Positions 25,874 to 34,141 of a DNA stretch of 37,008 bases are shown here, piece after piece. Where the stretch lies: the NCBI GenBank assembly GCA_021799405.1, contig JAJZAL010000020.1:1-37008 (forward strand), given 5' to 3'. A program made the position numbers and the translations under genes. This DNA comes from Acidobacteriota bacterium (lineage in GTDB: Bacteria > Acidobacteriota > Terriglobia > Terriglobales > Acidobacteriaceae). The notes under the pieces are model-generated. The model did no database searches. It was not told where the DNA came from and was given only the letters and a program-made list of their open reading frames with translations. Positions within the stretch are counted from its first letter, which is position 1; each line of letters begins with the position of its first letter.

Positions 25874-28800
25874 TTACCAGAGGAACTTCGTACTGAACTG
25901 CAGGGTTCGTGCTCCGCCCCATCCGGTGATTTCGCCGAAGTTGCCGACGCAGCAGTTGGATTGCGGCTGGTTGGGAAGCGGATGATTCAGAGCGCTGAAG
26001 GCGTCTGTACGGAACTGGAATGTTAGACTCTCCCAGAGCGGAAACTCCTTGAAGGCGGAGAGATCCAGGTTGGTGTTGCGCGGTCCGTTCAGATTGTTGC
26101 GGCGCTCATTGCCGAACGTGTTCTCAGAAGGCTGCTGGTAGCAGGAGGTGTTGAAGAACTCCGCAAAGGTATGGGGGCCTTTGTTCCCGTTGCAGGTCTC
26201 CTTCGCACGCATCTGAATGCCTCCACCGGTGTTGGAGTTATCCACGGCTGTTACGTTGAACGGGAAGCCCCCCTCCACCGTGAACATTCCACTGAGCCTC
26301 CAACCGCCGAGTTGGTTCTGCCACCATCTGCCGCCATTCAGGAAAAGCTTGCCTTTGCCAAATGGCAACTCGTAGATGCCCGACGCCTTGTAGACATAGG
26401 GTTGCATGAAGTCCGATCGTCCGTAGTCGACCTGTGGGTGGAGGCCCATTTCGCCGGTTGGCGCGTGATCGGAATCCTGGAAGTCCATCGACTTTCCCCA
26501 GACATAGTTGGTGTTGAGCGAGAAGCCGCTGCTGAAGTGTTTTTGCAGCGCCACTTCAAGCCCGTCATAGTGGGACGATCCCCACATATGCTGCTGCATG
26601 ATGTTACCCGGAATCGCCTGAAACGGTCGGCGGGAGTTGATGTCGGCGGTGCTGCCCGGATTGGTATCGTTCGGGCCGGGTAGAGCGGCCTGGTTGATGT
26701 TGCTGAAGTTGAAAATATGATGGTTCGAGCTTCCGACATAGTCTACGGTCAGCAGCCAGTCCTGTCCCAAGGTTCGTTGCACTGCCAGGTTCCATTGCTC
26801 GCTGTAGCTGGTTGGCATCTTCTGCGTGAATGTCAAGCTGCCCGGCACGAAGACGCCGTTGGGCGCAGGCATCTGGGCCCAGACATTTTCTGCATCCGCC
26901 AACGTGAAGAACTCCTGCTGTCCAGGCGCTGCGCCGGTATTAGGATTGGGAGCGGTGTTGGAAGTGGGCCAGATGACCGGGTTAATCTGGCTCTGAACCG
27001 AGTTGAGCCCCGCGTTGAAGAGCGGATCGGTCATCATGCCCTGCAGGTCGTAGTAGCTGTACTGGTAGTAGTAGATACCGCCTCCGGCATGAATGGCCGT
27101 CTTGCTGTTGAGGGAGTAGGCAAAGCCGGCCCTCGGGCTGAAATTGTACTTCTTGGGAAGGTAAGGCGCCTCAGTAAATTTGCCCGTCTTGGGGTTGAGG
27201 TAGCCAGCGTGTCCATATTGCTCCATGGGCGGCGAGTAATAGTCATAGCGCAGGCCCATGTTGATGGTGAGCTTGGACGTGGCACGCCAGTCGTCCTGGA
27301 AGTACGGCATGATGTTGTGTTGGTGGAAGTAGCCGACTTCACTGCCGGCCGTGGCGTTGGTTGACGCATAGTCGCCCAGCAGATAGTCCGCCAGTTCATT
27401 GGCAGACGGCATCAGTTCGATCTTGCCGAGCAGCCACTGTCCGGGCCGCTGCCAGGCTGCTCCGCTCGATCCGTTATAGGTGTACTCGCCATTGGCGTTC
27501 AGATTGCCGTTCGGACTTCCTGTAAACCAGAATGCGTTGTAGTCGATATCGTCGAACTCGGCACCCGCGAAGAACGAGTGCCTGCCGCGCACCCAGTTCA
27601 CTTCATCGCTGTACTCATACATATTTTGAGTTGCGCCCAGCGGACTGCCGCTCACGCCGGAGTAGCCGTTTACGTTGAATTGAGGCAGGCCCCAGAACGT
27701 GGGAGGCGGATTCAGGCCGGTCAGTCCGAACTTGGAAAAATAATTCGTGCCGTTGTTGATCATCAAGAATTGCTGTCCAGTCACGGAACGCGCAAAGCCG
27801 ATACGGGCGGTGTTCACAACGGTTGGGCTGACGACGTGGCTCTCTTCCGCGTAGATATCCGTGCCGAAGAGCTGGTTGTGTTCACTGGTGTCAATAAGGC
27901 TTGTGCCTGGAGCAGAATTCGGGCCGTTGTCCCAATCCTCCGGCCGGACGATTTGCGGATTGTTGGTGTCGTAGGCGCCCCAGAGATGATCGTTCTGGCC
28001 GATGTTGTAGTCGAGCCGGCCTAGCCAATCGTCGTGATTGAACAGGGTCCGGCTGCGCAGACTCCCGTAGTTGTTGCCTAAAGTTGTGTTCTGTCCGTTG
28101 GGCAAGGGATAGACCAGGTTCATATACGCTTTGGCCAGGGGACTAATTAAGGCGGGATTTATCACATTTTCGCGCCCGCCATAACTAAAAGGCTGTAGCG
28201 CATTGGGCCCGCCGTTGGGCGTGGCGTTCGGGTTGAATGTGGTGGGGTCATAGATGACGGTGGCGGGCTGTTTGGTTTCCGGATTTGCCACCAGGTCGGC
28301 GCTGAAGTCACCGTTGCGCTCCGCCGCTGTCGGGACATATGCTTGCTTAAAGGCAAATAAGACTTGGCGGAAGCCCTGATAATCCGTAAAGAAGAACAGC
28401 TTCTTGTGGGTGTACGGCACAACCCAGCCCCCGTTGGCGCCGAACATGTTGTAGCGGTCTTCGTTCAGTTTGCCGGCAGCGTAACCTCTGGCGTTGAAGA
28501 CGTTGTTTTCCAGATACTCATAGACCCTGCCGTGGAAGGTGTTAGTTCCGCTCTTGGTCAGCGCGTTTACGGCATTGGCACCGTCGTAGCGGGCATTCGC
28601 GCTGCTGCGGATGATTTGAACTTCCTGAGTCGCCTCAACCGGCGTCTGCACCGTGGCCGTCTGGTCAAAGTAGCTCATATCCACCACGCCATCCAGCAGA
28701 TACGAGGTTGACCAGAAGCCCTGACCGGCAATGAACAACTGGTTGCTTTGCATGTTGTACTGACTGACGTTGGATCCAATGTGGCTGTCGCCCAACTGCG

Positions 28801-29374
28801 ATCCCGGCTGGACGCCAACCTGCGTGGTCTGCACGTAAAAAGTTCCGTTTCGGTATCCCGAAAATGCCGGCTGATTTTCAATGGATCTCGCCGTCATCAC
28901 GCTGGTCAGTTCGTGGTCTTGCGTCTCCAGGCCCAGGGACTCGTTGGCAACCACCTGGACTCTTTGGCTCGTGGATCCCACCTCAAGGTGAAAATTGACG
29001 TTCAGTACCTGGCCGATGGACAGGGTGACGTTGGAAGTCGCCTCCTTAAAACCGGTCGCCGTGACGTCAACAATGTACGGGCCCGGCGGCAGAGCTGGAA
29101 TTGAAAAGATGCCGGCCGAGTTCGAGACCACCGAGCGCACCTCATTGGTGGCCGTATTTCTGATCTTTACCGTGGCCTTGGGAATCACCGCTCCGCTGGG
29201 ATCGGCTACAGTGCCGGTCACGGTTCCGGCTACTGTTTGTCCATGAAGCGGAATGGCGGCTATCACGAAGAAGATGATAGCGCTTGCGAGGGTGAAGCCA
29301 ACGCGCGCTATGCCCAGTAACGGTGACATGGCGCGGGGAAAATGATCCTTTCTGGGTTGATGGAGCAACTGCAT
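25874..29374 (-). CDS. Oar-like TonB-dependent receptor with carboxypeptidase-regulatory-like domain
   Basis: A complete 1166-residue outer-membrane receptor. Residues 1-46 are a signal peptide ending 'IPLHGQ'. Residues ~47-130 form a carboxypeptidase-regulatory-like beta sandwich ('GTVTGTVADPSGAVIPKATVKI', split about residues 51-72, 'SNSAGIFSIPALPPGPY'). A plug-like region follows ('LLDGVVDMSYFD', 'TQEVQIIRSSANARYDGANA', 'VNALTKSGTNTFHG'). Then comes a long barrel with aromatic-ended strands, closing at 'LQFSTKFLW'. The ATG at 29374 has GGAGG eight bases upstream. In Acidobacteriota such receptors take the place of SusC in glycan loci. As the first gene of the minus-strand series (receptor, unknown, GH106, giant 2, esterase, GH28, putative glycosidase) it probably imports the oligosaccharides those enzymes release. 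No SusD-like lipoprotein is encoded nearby. Confidence 0.92.
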   Translation of the reverse strand: MQLLHQPRKDHFPRAMSPLLGIARVGFTLASAIIFFVIAAIPLHGQTVAGTVTGTVADPSGAVIPKATVKIRNTATNEVRSVVSNSAGIFSIPALPPGPYIVDVTATGFKEATSNVTLSIGQVLNVNFHLEVGSTSQRVQVVANESLGLETQDHELTSVMTARSIENQPAFSGYRNGTFYVQTTQVGVQPGSQLGDSHIGSNVSQYNMQSNQLFIAGQGFWSTSYLLDGVVDMSYFDQTATVQTPVEATQEVQIIRSSANARYDGANAVNALTKSGTNTFHGRVYEYLENNVFNARGYAAGKLNEDRYNMFGANGGWVVPYTHKKLFFFTDYQGFRQVLFAFKQAYVPTAAERNGDFSADLVANPETKQPATVIYDPTTFNPNATPNGGPNALQPFSYGGRENVINPALISPLAKAYMNLVYPLPNGQNTTLGNNYGSLRSRTLFNHDDWLGRLDYNIGQNDHLWGAYDTNNPQIVRPEDWDNGPNSAPGTSLIDTSEHNQLFGTDIYAEESHVVSPTVVNTARIGFARSVTGQQFLMINNGTNYFSKFGLTGLNPPPTFWGLPQFNVNGYSGVSGSPLGATQNMYEYSDEVNWVRGRHSFFAGAEFDDIDYNAFWFTGSPNGNLNANGEYTYNGSSGAAWQRPGQWLLGKIELMPSANELADYLLGDYASTNATAGSEVGYFHQHNIMPYFQDDWRATSKLTINMGLRYDYYSPPMEQYGHAGYLNPKTGKFTEAPYLPKKYNFSPRAGFAYSLNSKTAIHAGGGIYYYQYSYYDLQGMMTDPLFNAGLNSVQSQINPVIWPTSNTAPNPNTGAAPGQQEFFTLADAENVWAQMPAPNGVFVPGSLTFTQKMPTSYSEQWNLAVQRTLGQDWLLTVDYVGSSNHHIFNFSNINQAALPGPNDTNPGSTADINSRRPFQAIPGNIMQQHMWGSSHYDGLEVALQKHFSSGFSLNTNYVWGKSMDFQDSDHAPTGEMGLHPQVDYGRSDFMQPYVYKASGIYELPFGKGKLFLNGGRWWQNQLGGWRLSGMFTVEGGFPFNVTAVDNSNTGGGIQMRAKETCNGNKGPHTFAEFFNTSCYQQPSENTFGNERRNNLNGPRNTNLDLSAFKEFPLWESLTFQFRTDAFSALNHPLPNQPQSNCCVGNFGEITGWGGARTLQFSTKFLW

Positions 29375-29741
29375 GGGGAAAGCCTCCTATAGGAATCCTG
29401 TTGAGGGTGCGTTCGCACCGGCTGGACAATCGCGAAAGCGGATCTGCCGCTTTGGTCAGACTGGTTGCGAAATCTGGGACGATGGAAAGGAAAAATGATA
29501 CGACAAGACAGCAGTTTGTCCCGACCAGACTGCCGAAGGCACAGCATCTTCGCGAACCCACCGGAGCAAGCTCCGGCCTATATTGTCGATTTAGCCCCGG
29601 TCCACGTTTGTGCTTTCAATGGCCTGGATCGTTCCAGAAAGTCCCGTTGGTAAATCTGTGCCATTAGATTCTTGCCATGACGCGTTGGCAAGTGAGCTTA
29701 CGGTGAGCATACTGTATTGCATTGTATGTTATTGAAAAAAC
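29375..29741. promoter_or_regulatory. Upstream region of the receptor gene, containing copy B of the 30-base element
   Basis: This 367-base gap lies between the receptor start and the IS5-type remnant and should contain the receptor promoter. The only structured signals seen are the 30-base element at 29686-29715 and the inverted repeat CTTGCCA/TGGCAAG (29672-29678 and 29686-29692) partly overlapping it. No gene is supported. Confidence 0.5.
29686..29715 (+). promoter_or_regulatory. 30-base repeated element, copy B (putative operator/promoter)
   Basis: Plus strand TGGCAAGTGAG, then CTTACG, GTGAG, two bases, and TACTGT at 29710-29715. Twenty of its first 22 bases and the final TACTGT match copy A (minus strand 9453-9482). 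It lies about 310 bases upstream of the TonB receptor start; copy A lies about 190 bases upstream of the sulfatase, in the same orientation relative to those two genes. If it is a plus-reading promoter (TTGGCA at 29685, TACTGT, 19-base spacer), it now points into the IS5 remnant. Confidence 0.5.
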
Positions 29742-30393
29742 ACTAGGCTGTATCGACATATGCACTTGGCAGGATAGGCTTTGGCTGCTGCAGCAGAGGC
29801 ATGGCGAGCCGTTACGAGTTGAGCGACGCACAGTGGGAGCGAATATGCGATCTGATTCCCGGCCGGCCCGGATATGTGGGGCGGAAGGGCAAGGACAACC
29901 GGAATTTCGTCAACGGGGTGTTGTGGGTGCTTCGTTCCGGTGCGCGGTGGCAGGATTTGCCGGAGCGCTACGGCAAGTACAAGACCGTGCACAAACGGTT
30001 TACACGATGGGCTCGTTCAGGGGTGTGGGAGCGCGTATTTGCCGCGTTGGTGGCCGACCAGAAGAACCAGTATTTAATGATCTATTCCACCCTGGTGCGG
30101 GCACATCAGCAAGCGGCCACGGGCCGCAAAAAGGGGGCTCGGACAAGGCTCTGGGGCGTAGCCGAGGAGGACTGACGACCAAGATTCACCTGCTCGTCAA
30201 CCAATCGGGATTGCCGCTGGAGTTCCGCCTCACCGCCGGACAAGTGAGCGACTACGCCGTAGCCATCGAACTGCTGGGCGACCGCCAGCCTGAGGTGGTG
30301 ATTGCCAACAAGGGCTACGAGTCGGACAAGATGGTCGAGCATGTAGAGGCGACCATGAAAGCTGAAGTCGTGATTCCACCGCGCTGCCACCGC
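29742..30393 (+). mobile_element. IS5-family (IS427-like) remnant
   Basis: The region carries the 5' two thirds of an IS5/IS427-type element. Homology to the transposase stops near 30393, so the 3' third and the right terminal repeat are missing. The left end is only approximate: AGGCTGTATCGACA at about 29743 could be part of the left terminal repeat. No partner repeat or target duplication was found on the right. Confidence 0.6.
29801..30393 (+). pseudogene. Dead IS5-family transposase (orfA/orfB, truncated)
   Basis: orfA (29801-30175, 124 aa) starts 'MASRYELSDAQWERICDLI' and continues 'GVLWVLRSGARWQDLPERYG', as in IS427-group transposases. The remainder is in the -1 frame, entered near the run CAAAAAGGGGG at about 30126-30136: 'DKALGRSRGGLTTKIHLLVN', then 'VVIANKGYESDKMVEHVEA', then 'VVIPPRCHRSRG'. 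The frame change may be the family's programmed -1 shift. The protein cannot be active. The first catalytic Asp ('LMIDST' in the family) is Tyr95 here (TAT at 30083-30085). The second ('ADKGY') is Asn (AAC at 30307-30309). The third, the Glu of the 'ERFFN' region, is gone because the gene is cut near 30393. Confidence 0.8.
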
Positions 30394-31293
30394 TCCCGCG
30401 GCGTAACGTGGTCTATTTTTGCTCCGGCGCGTACAGCCACTCGCGAATACCCCGCTCACGGCAGAACACCGCTACACTCTGCCCGCTCGCAACCTGCTCC
30501 GAGACCCACTCTCGCCATTTCGACCATTGCTGTTCGCACACGATTCATCCCTCTACACTGCGCTTCGAGGACGCGCTGCACAAGATGGGGTCTACATAGC
30601 GCTCACGATATATTTCATTCCGGCATCACCAAATCCGGGTAGGGTCCCCAACCCGATTCGGCTTATGGCGAGCGCAAACGGTCGATGCTCCAAAGTGCCT
30701 CGGGCCGCTTCAAAGTCTGAGAAACCGAGTTGATTGGTTGCATCGGTCGGGACAACCCCTATCGGGAAACGGACAGGCGCCGGTTGGCGTTGCGGCCGAA
30801 AGTCGAACGTTGCGAATGCGGCACGGGCCAAGTTCACGGGCTATGCTGACGTCAGCCTCAAGTAATCGGAGGTATGAACGGGGGTATCACAAGGATTTCC
30901 TGGGTGCAAATGAATGCGATCAACGAAACACGATCATCAATTTATGATTAACAAAACAATATAGTTAAACTCCTAGATATGGAATTATTCACTGCGTACA
31001 AACCGTTACAATTTAGAATTCCTCTCCCTCCGCCAAGCCTTCTCCACAGTTGTCCCAATTTGCCCGTTCCAGTCCGCCCCTGATAGGCAGCGGAAGACAC
31101 ACGGCTCTGGCGGTGGACCTTGCTCCAGCTTTCATGCGTGGATATGCGGCTACCTCAACTTAACGCGGGTCCGTGGCGTCGATTCCGGTTGGCATCGAGG
31201 GGCAGGGAAGAGCATGGCCTGCATCAACGCTCGACGAGGGCATGCAATGCACGCAGAACCTGGCTGGCGGCGCATACCAACCACCCTATCAAT
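30394..31293. other. Non-coding junk DNA with an integrase-leader-like repeat
   Basis: No gene is supported across this 900-base stretch; open frames are short and lack family resemblance. At 30867-30888 there is a 12-bp-period repeat (CGGAGGTATG then CGGGGGTATC) followed by CCTGGGTGCAAATG, resembling the leader of the integrase at 3017-3058. A 13-codon frame follows directly from the ATG at 30910 and could be the last trace of a second integrase gene. AT-rich sequence follows (30930-31000). The rest, up to the molybdoenzyme stop, is featureless to me. Confidence 0.45.
30867..30888 (+). repeat. Second copy of the 12-bp-period GGGGGTATC repeat
   Basis: CGGAGGTATG at 30867-30876 and CGGGGGTATC at 30879-30888, the same 12-base spacing as at 3017 and 3029. 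It is followed by CCTGGGTGCAAATG, against CCTGGTGCAAAGTCATG at the left copy. The similarity suggests a second, almost erased integrase leader or attachment region. Confidence 0.45.
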
Positions 31294-34119
31294 TCAGCCG
31301 TTGAATCGGAATGCTTCGGGCCGCGGGCGGTAGACCCGGATCATCCAGGGCGGACGCCGCAAATTGTCCGGCCCCGGAGCGGGCCGCGTCAATTGCAGCC
31401 ATCGCCGGTACTCCGCGTGCGCCTTCTCTGTATCGATGAAGACATCTCCGTAACGGTCCGGGTCCGCGGCGCGGGTGACGGTCACTTTTTGATGCCAGCA
31501 ATGCTGTCCGCTGATCGGATCGGGCTGCACGGGAAAGACCAGATTCTGATGCACGCCCGGATCCTCCCAGGGAATGCGGGCGCTATCGCGGTCGCTGCTT
31601 GAGAATGGGCGAATCCCATGCACCTGGCGCATCTTCCACTCGCCGGGACGACTCTGGGTCAGATCGACAAGCGCCGTTGACCAGTGCCCGCCGCCGGAGT
31701 CCTCCTGCAAGCGCCAGCGGCCCAGGTGATGCGAGCAGGCGATCACGCCGGGTCGGATCGCTTCGGTTACCCATATCTTGTCGATGAAGTATCCGATCGC
31801 AGTCTCAACCTTCACCAGGTCACCGCTCGCAACTCCCAGACGATCGGCGTCGGTCGAGTGCATCCAGACGGGGTTGATATGGGAGATTTCGTAGAGCCAC
31901 TTGGCATTCCCGGTGCGGCTGTGAATGAGCGTAGGCAGGCGGAACGTCGGCAGCAGCAGCATTTCATTCCGCTCGAAGTTGATGTTGTCGCGATGGACGT
32001 GGCTCTTGATGTAGGTCGGAACCGTGTACTCCGGCCACTTCCAATCCTTCAAGGTCCTGGAATAGAACTCGAGCTTGCGCGAAGGGGTTGGAAAACCTCG
32101 ATAAGGCTTGCCTTCGACGGCAACGCCAATCGGCGTGCCATTCTTGCTGATCACCGAAGTGTCGGAATCAGTGGCGCTGCCGGCCAATTCGGCGGAGGTC
32201 AGCTCCGTCGCATGCAAGCCGTAGCAGTTGCCTTCGATCTCAAACGCACCATATTTCCGCATGTATTCAAGCGGCGTGAGCCCCTCGGCTTTGGCAGCTT
32301 CAGGAAGACCCGGCACGCTGTTTTCGAAGATCCACCGGTAATATTCATCAATGGCGAGTTTCTCGCCTGGGCGGTAAGGCGATTCGAAGTACTTGCGGAT
32401 GCCCAGCTTTCCGTCCGGATCAATGCGCCAGGACAGCTCGATCCAGAACTCGTCCTCTTCCCAGACCTCGCCCAGTCCTGCTTCGCGATGCGCCTCATAG
32501 GTGGAATTAAATTTCTTGCCTTGGCGCTCCAACTCGACGCGTAGCACTGGCTGGCGGAAGCCAATCCATCGTCCCGCCTGCGTCTCCTGGCTCATCAGGT
32601 CGTGCCGTTCCGAGGCATGCCCCATGGGAAGGACGTAATCGGCGAACCATGCAGTCTCGCTCCACGTCGGAGTCAGGCACGCGTGCCGTTCCACCTTGCT
32701 TTCATCGGTGAGGACCTCGATCCAGCTCATGCCGTCCGGGTTTGTCCAGACCGGGTTGTACGCGCGGCTGAAGTACACGGCCAGCTTGCCTCTGCGTTCT
32801 TTAAGAAGGTGCGGTAGAAGAAAACTCATCTCGAACGATGCCAGCGGATATTCCCGTGCCCACATCAGCTCGTTCCAGGCGTTGGGCGGCGGGGGCATCA
32901 TCGGAGGCGCTGGTACAAACTTGTCCCATGCGCTCGGGGACGTGCCGCCAGGAGCGCCGATCGCGCCCACCAGCGCCGTCAGGAACACCAATGCGCGGGG
33001 CACCTGCCAGCCCCCCAGATTGCCCGCGGCGGCGTTGCGCCAGATGTGCGCGGAAAATGCCGAACCCGCGCGTGCTATCTCGTGCGCAACCTCCACAATC
33101 GTCGCCGCCGCCACGCCGGATTCGCGCTCGGCAAACTCGGGCGTATATTCGGCATACAGTTGCTTCAGGATCTCGATGAAGCTCTCAAACGTCTGCGGCT
33201 CGTCCGGATGCTCCTCGCGCAGAAACTCCTGCCAGTTGACCCAGCTGGAGAAAAATTCGCGATCGAAGAGTCCTTCTTTGATCAGGACATTGCACATGGC
33301 CAGCAGCATGGCGGCCTCAGTGCCCGGCCAGGGTGCAAGCCAGTAGTCGGCCTTGCTGGCGGTGTTCGAAAGCCGCGTGTCAACCACGCAGATTTTGGCG
33401 CCGCTCGCCTTGCCGTCGATGATCCGTTGCGCGTGGGGATTGAAATAATGTCCCGCCTCCAGGTGCGAGCTGAGCAGCAGGATGAATTTCGCATTGGCGA
33501 AATCGGGGGATGGCCGGTCGTAACCATGCCAGAACGCATAGCCGGTGCGCGCCCCTGCCGAGCAAACATTGGTATGGCTGTTGTGGGCGTCAATGCCCCA
33601 GGCATGCAGGACTCGCTGGTTGTAGATGAGCTCGTGGCCAGGCCGCCCGACGTGATACATGATCTCGTTCTTGCGACCTTCCTCGAGTGCGCTGCGAATC
33701 CGCGTGGCGAGGTCGTCGAGGACCTGGTCCCAGCTCACCCGTTCCCATTTGCCCTCACCCCTTTTGCCGGTGCGCCGAAGCGGGTAGAGGATTCGCTCCG
33801 GATCCGTCACCTGGTTCAGGGTTGCCGGCCCCTTGGCGCAGTTGCGCCCGCGGCTGCCGGGGTGCTCCGGGTTGCCCTCAAACTTTTTGATTTTCAGTGT
33901 CTCTTTGTCGATGTAAGCCAGCAGACCGCAGGCCGCCTCGCAATTGAAGCAGATCGTCGGAACCAGCGCATACCGCTTTTTCACCTTGCGCGGCCATTGC
34001 GCCGGATCGTATTCGGACCAGTCTTGCCACTGTTCGCTCGGAGGAAAATTCGACAGTCCGCCCGCGGGTGGATCCAAAGCGAGTGCATCGGGATGAAGCG
34101 GATGTGTGCTTTTCATCAT
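31294..34119 (-). CDS. Molybdopterin oxidoreductase catalytic subunit (DMSO reductase superfamily), no Tat signal
   Basis: A 941-residue Mo-bisMGD enzyme. C57, C60, C64 and C94 ('CFNCEAACG...RNCAKG') form the N-terminal [4Fe-4S] site. C186 in 'SHTNVCSAGARTGY' is at the position of the molybdenum ligand. The superfamily core follows ('WERVSWDQVLDDLATRI', 'FILLLSSHLEAGHYFNPHAQ', 'CVVDTRLSNTASKADYWLAP', 'VLPMGHASERHD'), then the dinucleotide-binding domain from about residue 700 ('PVWMHSTDADRLGVASGDLV', 'IRPGVIACSHHLGRW'). The N-terminus (MMKSTHPLHPDALALDPP) has no twin-arginine signal, so the subunit probably faces the cytoplasm, as in SoeABC-type sulfite dehydrogenases; polysulfide, thiosulfate or other oxyanion chemistry is equally possible. 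It begins 22 bases after the ferredoxin/NrfD gene, same strand, so they form one operon. Its ribosome-binding site is weak, suggesting translational coupling. Confidence 0.87.
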   Translation of the reverse strand: MMKSTHPLHPDALALDPPAGGLSNFPPSEQWQDWSEYDPAQWPRKVKKRYALVPTICFNCEAACGLLAYIDKETLKIKKFEGNPEHPGSRGRNCAKGPATLNQVTDPERILYPLRRTGKRGEGKWERVSWDQVLDDLATRIRSALEEGRKNEIMYHVGRPGHELIYNQRVLHAWGIDAHNSHTNVCSAGARTGYAFWHGYDRPSPDFANAKFILLLSSHLEAGHYFNPHAQRIIDGKASGAKICVVDTRLSNTASKADYWLAPWPGTEAAMLLAMCNVLIKEGLFDREFFSSWVNWQEFLREEHPDEPQTFESFIEILKQLYAEYTPEFAERESGVAAATIVEVAHEIARAGSAFSAHIWRNAAAGNLGGWQVPRALVFLTALVGAIGAPGGTSPSAWDKFVPAPPMMPPPPNAWNELMWAREYPLASFEMSFLLPHLLKERRGKLAVYFSRAYNPVWTNPDGMSWIEVLTDESKVERHACLTPTWSETAWFADYVLPMGHASERHDLMSQETQAGRWIGFRQPVLRVELERQGKKFNSTYEAHREAGLGEVWEEDEFWIELSWRIDPDGKLGIRKYFESPYRPGEKLAIDEYYRWIFENSVPGLPEAAKAEGLTPLEYMRKYGAFEIEGNCYGLHATELTSAELAGSATDSDTSVISKNGTPIGVAVEGKPYRGFPTPSRKLEFYSRTLKDWKWPEYTVPTYIKSHVHRDNINFERNEMLLLPTFRLPTLIHSRTGNAKWLYEISHINPVWMHSTDADRLGVASGDLVKVETAIGYFIDKIWVTEAIRPGVIACSHHLGRWRLQEDSGGGHWSTALVDLTQSRPGEWKMRQVHGIRPFSSSDRDSARIPWEDPGVHQNLVFPVQPDPISGQHCWHQKVTVTRAADPDRYGDVFIDTEKAHAEYRRWLQLTRPAPGPDNLRRPPWMIRVYRPRPEAFRFNG

Positions 34120-34141
34120 TATTTACTCAGATCATCATTAC

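Noticed and set aside
665..29738. Exact 15-base match GTATGTTATTGAAAA at 665-679 and 29724-29738
   Set aside because: About one such match is expected by chance in a window of this size, and the flanks do not match.
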